A DNA stretch of 64,000 nt, taken from positions 3,286,001 through 3,350,000 of the forward strand of contig NZ_JAGIOB010000001.1 in the NCBI RefSeq assembly GCF_017876495.1, given 5' to 3'. This document shows, one piece after another, positions 1 through 6,851 of the stretch. The notes below the pieces were generated by a model that made no database searches, was not told where the DNA came from, and saw only the letters and a program-made list of their open reading frames with translations. A program made the translations under genes and the position numbers. Each line of letters begins with the position of its first letter. The first letter of the stretch is position 1. This DNA comes from Microlunatus capsulatus. GTDB lineage: Bacteria; Actinomycetota; Actinomycetes; Propionibacteriales; Propionibacteriaceae.

Positions 1-893
1 GCGGCGGCGCAGGCGCCGCCGAAGCGGACGACGGCGCGGCGGCCGAACCGGGCCACCAGCCGGTCGCCCAGCAACCGGATGACGACCATGAAGCCGTTGA
101 CGGCGATCAGGCCCAGCGCGCCGGTCGTGGGGTCGACCCGGGCGACGTCGGTGACGTGGATGGCCGACCAGTCGACGGCGGTGCCCTCGGACAGGCCGAA
201 GGCCAGCGCCATCAGGCCCAGCACCCAGGCGGCGCGGGGGATCCGCGCGCGGACACCGTCGACGGTGTGCGCGACGACCGCGCTCTGCGGGGTGATCCGC
301 ACCAGCACCACCAGCACGACGACCGCGATCGCGGCCAGCCCCAGCATCAGAGGGGTGACGACGTCGCCGCCCTCGACGCCCAGCACCCGGGCCAGCAGCA
401 GCACCGCACCGGCACCGGCGAAGCCGCCGATGGAGAACCAGGCGTGGAAGGTGCTCATCACCGGCTGGCGGCGGGCCGCCTCGACCTGCACGCCGAGGGC
501 GTTCATCCCGACGTCCATCGCCCCGTTGCCGAGGCCCAGCAGGACCAGGCCGAGGACGGCGACGCCGAAGGTCGGGGCCAGGGCGATGGTGACGGCCGAG
601 GCGATCAGCACCGGCAGCCCGCAGAGCGCCACGGCCCGCGCGCCGACGGCGTCGGCCAGCCGGCCGCCCACCTGCATGGAGAGGATGCCGGCCAGCCCGC
701 CGCAGAAGAGCATCAGCGCCACGTGGCTGTCGTCGATCTCCAGCTTCTCGCGCAGCGACGGCAGGGCGCCGCCGTTGCCGCCGATGAGCATGCCGTTGAC
801 CGCGAACAGGAGGGCGACGGCGCGGGAGGCCGTCGGGGAGCCCAGCGGGGCCGCCCGGCCGGTGGCAGGGGCGGGGGAGGTCGTCGTGGCCAC
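1..893 (-). CDS. MFS transporter (3' end cut by window)
   Basis: Probable major facilitator superfamily exporter. About 297 codons are visible from a GTG at 893; the C-terminal part lies beyond the left edge. After a Thr/Pro/Ala-rich N-terminus the protein alternates hydrophobic helices with short loops. The loop GGRLADAVGARAV resembles the MFS loop between helices 2 and 3, and SEGTAVDWSAIHVTD resembles YbjJ/fucose-permease-like members. It lies 92 bp downstream of a TetR gene on the same strand, so it is a likely target of that regulator and may be co-transcribed with it. The substrate cannot be read from sequence. Confidence 0.85.
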   Translation of the reverse strand, partial: MATTTSPAPATGRAAPLGSPTASRAVALLFAVNGMLIGGNGGALPSLREKLEIDDSHVALMLFCGGLAGILSMQVGGRLADAVGARAVALCGLPVLIASAVTIALAPTFGVAVLGLVLLGLGNGAMDVGMNALGVQVEAARRQPVMSTFHAWFSIGGFAGAGAVLLLARVLGVEGGDVVTPLMLGLAAIAVVVLVVLVRITPQSAVVAHTVDGVRARIPRAAWVLGLMALAFGLSEGTAVDWSAIHVTDVARVDPTTGALGLIAVNGFMVVIRLLGDRLVARFGRRAVVRFGGACAA

Positions 894-907
894 AGCGCAT
901 CCGTCTT

Positions 908-928
908 CTGTATCGATTAAGAGAACAG
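908..928 (-). promoter_or_regulatory. AT-rich candidate operator/promoter of the MFS gene
   Basis: Between the TetR gene and the MFS start is a short AT-rich island, unusual in this DNA. On the minus strand it begins CTGTTCTC and ends GATACAG, an imperfect inverted pair around TTAATC. It is a plausible TetR-type operator or promoter core; the symmetry is weak. Confidence 0.3.
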
Positions 929-985
929 CGACGACGATAGGGCCCGGGGGAGGGCGGGGGCAAGCCGGGCGGGTCTGGCGGCGGG

Positions 986-1651
986 TCAGCGACCGGGGTC
1001 GGTGACCAGCGTGGGCTTGGCCTGCAGGTGGCTCAGCCCGTTCCAGGAGAGGTTGACGAGGTGGGCGGCGACCTCGCGCTTGCCCGGGTGCTGCGCGTCC
1101 AGCCACCACTGGCCGGTGATGGCCACCATCCCGACCAGCATCTGGGCGTAGATGGGGGCGTGCTTGGGCTCGAGCCCCTGGCGCTTGAACTCGGCCGAGA
1201 GGATGCCCTCCACCTGGGTGGCGACGTCGTTGAGGATCGTCGCGAAGGACCCGCCGGCGTGGCCGAGGGAGGAGTCGCGGGCCAGGATCCGGAAGCCGTC
1301 GGTGTGCGCCTCGATGTAGTCCAGCAGCGCCAGCGCCGCCTGCTCCAGCAGCTCGCGCTGGTGGCCCGAGGTCAGCGAGCCGCGGATGCCGTCCAGCAGG
1401 GTCCGCACCTCGCGGTCGACGACGACGGCGTAGAGGCCCTCCTTGCCGCCGAAGTGCTCGTAGACGACGGGCTTGCTGACCAGGGCGGTGGCGGCGATCT
1501 CCTCCACCGAGGTGCCGTCGAACCCGCGCTGCGCGAAGAGCGAGCGGGAGACGTCGATGAGCTGCTCGCGGCGGTCCGCCCCGGACATCCGGACGCGGCC
1601 GGGACGGCGGGCGCGCGTGGACTCGCGCCGTTCCGCGTCCCGTGCTGCCAT
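986..1651 (-). CDS. TetR/AcrR family transcriptional regulator
   Basis: DNA-binding repressor of the TetR family, 221 aa, a usual length. The helix-turn-helix domain spans about residues 24-72: RREQLIDVSRSLFAQRGF, TSVEEIAATALVSKPVVYEHF, then GGKEGLYAVVV. The C-terminal helices form the ligand-binding domain, whose ligand is unknown. The start at 1651 lies 7 nt after a CAGACT -10-like box, so the message may be leaderless; an internal Met22 is an alternative start. A TetR gene sits at the same place beside tRNA-Gln and glmU in mycobacteria (from memory, Rv1019). The MFS gene downstream is the obvious candidate target. Confidence 0.9.
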   Translation of the reverse strand: MAARDAERRESTRARRPGRVRMSGADRREQLIDVSRSLFAQRGFDGTSVEEIAATALVSKPVVYEHFGGKEGLYAVVVDREVRTLLDGIRGSLTSGHQRELLEQAALALLDYIEAHTDGFRILARDSSLGHAGGSFATILNDVATQVEGILSAEFKRQGLEPKHAPIYAQMLVGMVAITGQWWLDAQHPGKREVAAHLVNLSWNGLSHLQAKPTLVTDPGR

Positions 1652-1798
1652 GCCGCCCAGTCTGCGGGGTGCGGCTCCGGGGCGCCGAACCCGGGCTCCG
1701 GCGCGCCGTCGCAGGCGGGTCCGGCCGGCCCGCGGCCGGGGTGCGGCAGGGGTCCTGCTCGCATAGGGTGGTCCCCGGTCGGTCCCCGGACCGGTCGT

Positions 1799-1877
1799 TC
1801 CCCGGTTGGTCTGCCGGCAGGGCCCGCCTGACTTTGAATCAGGACCAGCGACGTAGGTTCGACTCCTACCCGGGGAG
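1799..1877 (+). tRNA. tRNA-Gln (TTG)
   Basis: The acceptor stem pairs TCCCCGG (1799-1805) with CCGGGGA (1870-1876), discriminator G. The anticodon stem is CCTGA/TCAGG (1827-1831/1839-1843) around CTTTGAA, giving anticodon TTG at 1834-1836. The T arm is GTAGG-TTCGACT-CCTAC (1853-1869). The D arm is GGTC/GGCC with GG in the loop. CCA is not encoded. The stretch between anticodon and T stems is 9 nt, longer than usual for a class I tRNA. It lies just upstream of glmU, as in other actinobacteria. Confidence 0.88.
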
Positions 1878-1914
1878 CTGCCGCAGGACGTCCACCACCA
1901 GCGAAGAGAGCTCG

Positions 1915-3576
1915 ATGCCCGAACAGCCCGACGCGCCCGTGCAGCCCGCTCCCGCCGAGGACGACACCCCGGGAGGCCCCGGCACCGTCGCGGCCGTGGT
2001 GGTGCTGGCCGCCGGCGAGGGCAAGCGGATGCGCTCCGCGCGGTCCAAGCTGCTGCACGAGGTCGCCGGCCACAGCCTGCTGAGCTACGCGGTCACGGCC
2101 GCCACCACCCTGCAGCCCCAGCACGTCGTCGTCGTGGTCGGCCACCTGCGCGAGCAGGTCGAGGCCCACCTCGCCGAGATCGCGCCGCACGTCACCACGG
2201 TGGTGCAGGAGGAGCAGCGGGGGACCGGGCACGCCGTGCAGGTCGCGCTGGCCGCGCTGCCCGAGCTCAGCGGGGAGGTCGTCGTCACCTACGGCGACGT
2301 CCCGCTGCTGGACGGCGACACCCTCGCCGGGCTGCTGGCCGACCACCGCGACCAGGGCGCGGCCGTCACCGTGCTGACGGCGCAGGTCGCCGACCCGACG
2401 GGCTACGGCCGGGTGGTCCGCGACGCGGGCGGCGCCGTCGAGGCCGTCGTCGAGCACCGCGACGCCGACGAGGACCAGCGGACCATCAGCGAGATCAACT
2501 CCGGGATCTACGTCTTCGAGGCGGGCACGCTGCGCCGGGGGCTGGCGGCGCTCCGGCCCGACAACGCCCAGGGCGAGCTCTACCTCACCGACGTGCTCTC
2601 CTCCGCCCGCCGCGAGGGCGGCCTGGTCAGCGCCCACCTGACCGCGGACGCCTGGCTGACCGAGGGCGTCAACGACCGGGTGCAGCTGTCCCGGATCAAC
2701 GCCGAGCTCAACCGCCGGCTGCTGGAGCGCTGGATGCGGGCCGGGGTGACGGTCGTCGACCCGGCCAGCACCTGGGTGCACGCCTCGGTCGACCTCGGCA
2801 CTGACGTCACCCTGCTGCCCGGCACCAGCCTCGAGGGGGCGACCTCGGTCGCCGCCGGCGCGGTCGTCGGCCCCGACACCACCCTCGTCGACGTCGAGGT
2901 GGGGGAGCGCGCGCACGTCAGCCGCACCCACGCCTCGCTCGCGGTGATCGGGCCGGACGTCAGCGTCGGCCCCTTCGCCCACCTGCGGCCCGGCACCCGG
3001 CTGGGCGCGGGCGCGAAGATCGGCACCTTCGTCGAGACGAAGAACGCCCGGCTGGGTGCCGGCGCCAAGGCCCCGCACCTCTCCTACGTCGGCGACGCGG
3101 AGGTGGGGGACGGCGCCAACATCGGGGCCGGCGTGATCTTCGCCAACTACGACGGCGTGCACAAGGCGACCACCACCGTGGGCGCCTTCAGCTTCGTCGG
3201 CAGCAACTCGGTGCTCACCGCGCCGGTGGTCATCGCCGACGGCGCCTACGTCGCCGCCGGCTCGACGATCACCAGCGACGTCGAGATCGGGGCGCTGGCG
3301 GTCAGCCGCGGCCGGCAGCGCAACGTCGCCGGCTGGGTCGCGCGCAAGCGGGCCGGGACGCGGACGGCGCAGGCGGCCGAGGCCGCCGTGGCCGGTGCCG
3401 AGCCGGTCGGCTCCGCGCCCGAGCAGGACCAGGCCGCCACCGCGGCCCCCCTGCAGACGCAGCAGGCGCAGCCCGCGCCCGTCCAGGACCAGCAGGTGCA
3501 GCAGCAGGCCCACGACCACCCGGGCGGCGACCAGCGCCCGGGCCCGCAGGACGACGAGGGGAACGCCCACGGATGA
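1915..3576 (+). CDS. glmU: Bifunctional GlmU: GlcNAc-1-P uridyltransferase / GlcN-1-P acetyltransferase
   Basis: Cytoplasmic enzyme making UDP-GlcNAc for peptidoglycan: acetylates glucosamine-1-phosphate, then transfers UMP. I start at ATG 1915, after the tRNA, giving 553 aa. The nucleotidyltransferase loop LAAGEGKRMRS is at 31-41 and YGDVPLL at about 126-132. The C-terminal half has left-handed beta-helix hexapeptides, including IGAGVIFANYDG and VETKNARLGAGAK. The last roughly 60 residues form a Gln/Ala/Pro-rich, probably disordered tail that ends DDEGNAHG and makes the protein longer than the usual 460-500 aa. Its stop overlaps the prs start by 4 bp (ATGA), so the two are translationally coupled. 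Confidence 0.97.
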   Translation: MPEQPDAPVQPAPAEDDTPGGPGTVAAVVVLAAGEGKRMRSARSKLLHEVAGHSLLSYAVTAATTLQPQHVVVVVGHLREQVEAHLAEIAPHVTTVVQEEQRGTGHAVQVALAALPELSGEVVVTYGDVPLLDGDTLAGLLADHRDQGAAVTVLTAQVADPTGYGRVVRDAGGAVEAVVEHRDADEDQRTISEINSGIYVFEAGTLRRGLAALRPDNAQGELYLTDVLSSARREGGLVSAHLTADAWLTEGVNDRVQLSRINAELNRRLLERWMRAGVTVVDPASTWVHASVDLGTDVTLLPGTSLEGATSVAAGAVVGPDTTLVDVEVGERAHVSRTHASLAVIGPDVSVGPFAHLRPGTRLGAGAKIGTFVETKNARLGAGAKAPHLSYVGDAEVGDGANIGAGVIFANYDGVHKATTTVGAFSFVGSNSVLTAPVVIADGAYVAAGSTITSDVEIGALAVSRGRQRNVAGWVARKRAGTRTAQAAEAAVAGAEPVGSAPEQDQAATAAPLQTQQAQPAPVQDQQVQQQAHDHPGGDQRPGPQDDEGNAHG

Positions 3577-4550
3577 CCGGATTCAAGAAGCCCAACGAGA
3601 AGCACCTGATGCTCTTCTCGGGACGGGCCTACCCCGAGCTGGCGGAGGAGATCGCCACCCACCTGGACCTCGAGCTCGTGCCCACCCGGGCGCTGAACTA
3701 CGCGAACTCCGAGATCTACGTCCGGTTCGAGGAGTCGGTCCGGGGCTGCGACGCCTACGTCATCCAGAGCCACGCCGCGCCCATCAACGAGTGGGTGATG
3801 GAGCAGCTGATCATGGTCGACGCCCTCAAGCGGGCGTCGGCGAAGCGGATCACCGTCGTCGCCCCCTTCTATCCCTACGCGCGGCAGGACAAGAAGCACC
3901 GCGGCCGCGAGCCGATCTCGGCCCGGCTGATGGCCGACCTGTTCAAGACCGCCGGCGCCAACCGGCTGATGTCGGTCGACCTGCACGCGGCGCAGATCCA
4001 GGGCTTCTTCGACGGCCCCGTCGACCACCTGTGGGCGCTGCCGGTGCTGAGCGAGCACATCTCGGCCCGCTACGACACCGCCGAGATGACGGTCGTCTCC
4101 CCCGACGCCGGCCGGGTGCGGCTCGCGGACATGTGGACCGACCAGCTCGGCTGCTCGCTGGCGATCATCCACAAGCGCCGCGACCCCAACGTGGCCAACA
4201 CCGTCGCGGTGCACGAGGTCGTCGGCGACGTCGAGGGCAAGGTCTGCCTGCTGGTCGACGACATGATCGACACCGCCGGCACGATCTGCCAGGCCGCCGA
4301 GGCGCTCAAGGCGCGCGGGGCCAAGGCCGTCATCGCCGCCGCGACGCACGCCGTCCTCTCCGGCCCGGCCATCGAGCGGCTGACGGCCAGCGGCTTCGAG
4401 GAGGTCGTGGTGACCAACACCCTCCCCATCCCCGACGAGCGCCGCTTCGAGGGCCTGACCGTCCTCTCCATCGCCCCGCTCATCTCCCGCGCCATCCGCG
4501 AGGTGTTCGAGGACGGCTCGGTCACGAGCCTCTTCGGCGGCCAGAGCTGA
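3573..4550 (+). CDS. prs: Ribose-phosphate pyrophosphokinase (PRPP synthetase)
   Basis: Makes PRPP from ribose-5-phosphate and ATP for nucleotide, His, Trp and NAD synthesis, and in actinobacteria for decaprenylphosphoryl-arabinose. 325 aa, full length. The flexible-loop motif YARQDKK is at about 102-108, the metal/ATP motif SVDLHAAQIQGFF at 134-146, and the PRPP-binding loop VDDMIDTAGT at 228-237. The ATG overlaps the end of glmU, linking two sugar-phosphate precursor enzymes in one operon. It is followed by a repeat-rich intergenic region that probably ends the transcript. Confidence 0.98.
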   Translation: MTGFKKPNEKHLMLFSGRAYPELAEEIATHLDLELVPTRALNYANSEIYVRFEESVRGCDAYVIQSHAAPINEWVMEQLIMVDALKRASAKRITVVAPFYPYARQDKKHRGREPISARLMADLFKTAGANRLMSVDLHAAQIQGFFDGPVDHLWALPVLSEHISARYDTAEMTVVSPDAGRVRLADMWTDQLGCSLAIIHKRRDPNVANTVAVHEVVGDVEGKVCLLVDDMIDTAGTICQAAEALKARGAKAVIAAATHAVLSGPAIERLTASGFEEVVVTNTLPIPDERRFEGLTVLSIAPLISRAIREVFEDGSVTSLFGGQS

Positions 4551-4912
4551 CCCCCGCTCCCTGATCGCCGACCTCACGCTCCCTGAGCCTGTCGAAGGGC
4601 CCCGCTCCCTGAGCCCGTCGAAGGGCCTGACCCGACCACCGCTCCCTGAGCCTGTCGAAGGGCCTTCGACAGGCTCAGGCCGCGGGTGACGGGAGCTCAG
4701 GCCGCGGATGCCCGCGGTCAGAGGCCGCGGCCGGCCGCACGGGTTTCCGCCCCCGCGCCGGTTCGGCTAAGCTGGACCAGTTGCCTCGGCGAGGGTCGCG
4801 CACCGTGATCGACGAGGGATGCGGGCTGCTCGCTCCATCCCGCCCGGACGGTCGTCCTCCTCGCCAGGCCTGCAGGTCACACCACCGCCAGTTCTTCTGA
4901 GGAGTTCGTTTC
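4551..4912. other. Intergenic region prs-rplY
   Basis: Holds the repeat cluster in its first third. A possible -10 TAAGCT lies at 4768-4773. A 31-codon open frame starts at GTG 4805 and stops at 4898-4900, exactly where the rplY Shine-Dalgarno begins; it could be a leader peptide or chance. No RNA gene is apparent. Confidence 0.5.
4578..4679. repeat. Cluster of CCTGAGCCTGTCGAAGG palindromic repeats
   Basis: Three direct copies of a 22-nt unit starting GCTCCCTGAGCC lie at 4578-4599, 4604-4625 (one change) and 4641-4662. An inverted copy lies at 4663-4679. The last two form a 17-bp perfect inverted repeat (4645-4661/4663-4679) with a single spacer base, a very stable hairpin just after prs. 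It may end the glmU-prs transcript; it also looks like a dispersed intergenic repeat family. Confidence 0.85.
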
Positions 4913-5593
4913 GTGCCCGAGGTCAAGCTCACCGCCGAAGTCCGCACCGAGTTCGGCAAGGGCGCTGCCCGCCGGATCCGCCGCGCCGACAAGGTGCCCG
5001 CCGTGCTCTACGGCCACGGCACCGACCCGATCCACATCACGCTGCCGGGTCACGAGACCCTGCTGGCGCTGCGCACCAACAACGCGCTGCTGTCCATCGA
5101 CGTCGACGGCACCTCCCAGCTCGCGCTGCCGAAGCAGGTCCAGCGCGACCCGATCAAGCACACCATCGAGCACGTCGACCTGGTCCTCGTCCGCCGCGGC
5201 GAGCTCGTCACCGTCGACGTCGCGATCCTGGTCGAGGGCGAGGCCGCTCCGGACACCCTCGTCGTGGTCGACCACAACAGCATCCCCGTCGAGGCCGACG
5301 CGACCGCCATCCCGACCCAGATCGTGATCTCGATCGAGGGCCTGGCTCCCGGCACGCAGATCCTCGCCAAGGACATCCAGCTCCCCGAGGGCGCGACCCT
5401 CGGCATGGACCCCGAGGCCCTGGTCATCAACATCACCGGTGCGCCGACGGCCGCCGAGGTCGAGGCCGAGCTGGCCGAGGCCGAGGCCGAGGCCGGCATC
5501 GAGCCGACCATCGCCGAGGGTGACGAGGTCCCCGAGGAGGGTGACGGCGAGACCGGCACCGGCGAGGCCGCCGACGCGGCCGAGCAGTCCTGA
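4913..5593 (+). CDS. rplY: 50S ribosomal protein L25/general stress protein Ctc
   Basis: Ribosomal protein binding 5S rRNA. 226 aa: the N-terminal L25 beta-barrel (about 1-95, PEVKLTAEVRTEFGKGAARR and VPAVLYGHG), the C-terminal Ctc/TL5 domain (about 100-190), then an acidic Glu/Ala-rich tail. The start is GTG at 4913, with GAGGAG about 8 nt upstream. It precedes pth by 20 bp; this rplY-pth pairing, close to prs, is conserved in actinobacteria. Both genes act in translation. Confidence 0.95.
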   Translation: MPEVKLTAEVRTEFGKGAARRIRRADKVPAVLYGHGTDPIHITLPGHETLLALRTNNALLSIDVDGTSQLALPKQVQRDPIKHTIEHVDLVLVRRGELVTVDVAILVEGEAAPDTLVVVDHNSIPVEADATAIPTQIVISIEGLAPGTQILAKDIQLPEGATLGMDPEALVINITGAPTAAEVEAELAEAEAEAGIEPTIAEGDEVPEEGDGETGTGEAADAAEQS

Positions 5594-5613
5594 CGCCCGC
5601 GTAGTCCTGGCGC

Positions 5614-6198
5614 ATGCTGCCCTGGCTGGTGGTCGGGCTCGGGAACCCGGGCCCGACCTACGCAGGTCACCGGCACAACGTCGGCTTCCTCGTGGTCGAG
5701 GAGCTGGCGCGCCGGACGCGGTCCTCGTTCGCGAAGCCCAAGGGCATCAAGGCCGAGCTGGCGGAGAGCCGGCTCGGCCCGCCCGGGGCGGACGGCCCCC
5801 GGCTGGGGCTGACCAAGTCCCGGAGCTACATGAACGAGACGGGCGGTCCGGTCTCCCGGCTGCTCGCGTACTACAAGATCGCCCCGGACCGGCTCGTCGT
5901 CGTGCACGACGAGCTGGACCTGGACCCCGGCCAGCTCCGGGTGAAGTTCGGCGGGGGCGACAACGGCCACAACGGCCTGCGCTCCATCCGCAGCTCGACG
6001 GGCACCGGCGACTACTTCCGCGTGCGGGTCGGGGTCGGCCGTCCGCCGGGCCGCCAGGACCCGGCCGACTTCCTCCTCAGCAACTTCTCCGCGCGCGAGC
6101 GGGAGGGTCTGGGCGTCGAGGTGGTCCGGGCCGCCGACGCCGTCGAGTCGCTGGTGCAGGTGGGCCTCGAGCGCACCCAGAGCGCCTTCAACTCCTGA
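5614..6198 (+). CDS. pth: Peptidyl-tRNA hydrolase
   Basis: Releases peptides from prematurely dissociated peptidyl-tRNA. 194 aa, the normal length. Family residues are visible: VGLGNPG with Asn11, catalytic His21 in RHNVGF, Asn74 in SYMNETG, Asp99 in VVHDELDL and Asn120 in GGGDNGHNGLRS. A TAGTCC box 6 nt before the ATG suggests its own leaderless promoter in addition to read-through from rplY. The downstream gene is convergent. Confidence 0.97.
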   Translation: MLPWLVVGLGNPGPTYAGHRHNVGFLVVEELARRTRSSFAKPKGIKAELAESRLGPPGADGPRLGLTKSRSYMNETGGPVSRLLAYYKIAPDRLVVVHDELDLDPGQLRVKFGGGDNGHNGLRSIRSSTGTGDYFRVRVGVGRPPGRQDPADFLLSNFSAREREGLGVEVVRAADAVESLVQVGLERTQSAFNS

Positions 6199-6210
6199 CC
6201 GCGGCGCGTC

Positions 6211-6702
6211 TCACACCGGCAGGATCGTGAAGTTCCCGCCGGTGTCCTCGAAGAAGACGACCATCGCCCACTCGGCGTCGTCGACCTGGCCGTGGCACAC
6301 GGTGGTGACGTTCTGGCCCACCCCGGCGGTGTCGGGGCAGCTCATCCGCCCCACCTGGCCGCCGTCGGACTCGACGTGGCTCCGGACGGCCGCGGCGAGG
6401 TCGACGCCCGCCACCCGCCCGTCGTCGACGGCGATCTGCCCGGTCAGCGGGCCCCAATAGCCGTCCTCGGACGAGCCCTCGATGCCGCTCCCGCCGAACC
6501 ACAGGGCGCTGACGACGGTGCCGACCATCGCGAGCGAAGCCAGCACCACGGCGACGACGGCCAGCCCCGACGTGCGCGGCGGCACCGGCGCGGGCGGGAA
6601 GGCCGGGGTGCCCGGCGGCGGCAGCGGCACGTGGGGCGGCGCGGCCGCCCAGCCCGCGCCGGGCGGGGGAGCGGGTGAGAACGAGGGCGAGGTGGTCGAC
6701 AC
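6211..6702 (-). CDS. Single-pass membrane protein, DUF4333-like
   Basis: 163 aa. The N-terminal 45 residues are Pro/Ala-rich and probably cytoplasmic, followed by one transmembrane helix (about 46-68, LAVVAVVLASLAMVGTVVSAL). The exported domain of about 95 residues has two cysteines in the spacing SCPD...TVCHG, seen in DUF4333 proteins of actinobacteria, which might form a disulfide. Function is unknown. It is divergent from the alpha-galactosidase gene and convergent with pth. Confidence 0.7.
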   Translation of the reverse strand: MSTTSPSFSPAPPPGAGWAAAPPHVPLPPPGTPAFPPAPVPPRTSGLAVVAVVLASLAMVGTVVSALWFGGSGIEGSSEDGYWGPLTGQIAVDDGRVAGVDLAAAVRSHVESDGGQVGRMSCPDTAGVGQNVTTVCHGQVDDAEWAMVVFFEDTGGNFTILPV

Positions 6703-6851
6703 GGCCGGTCCTTCGAGACGTAGGTGCGGCCGACCCTAGGGTCGCCGCGCCCGGTGCGCGGCGCGATCGGCGCGACCGTTACCGACCCGAGAGCGGCACC
6801 CGGCCCGCGGCGGTCCTGGCGCCGGCCGCGCCCCTCGGCCAGGGTGGGGCC

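Noticed and set aside
79-1005. Plus-strand open frames opposite the MFS gene
   Set aside because: Low-complexity Ala/Arg/Ser translations; the minus strand gives a coherent membrane protein.
1642-1914. Upstream extension of GlmU
   Set aside because: It would run through the tRNA-Gln gene; the ATG at 1915 is the sensible start.
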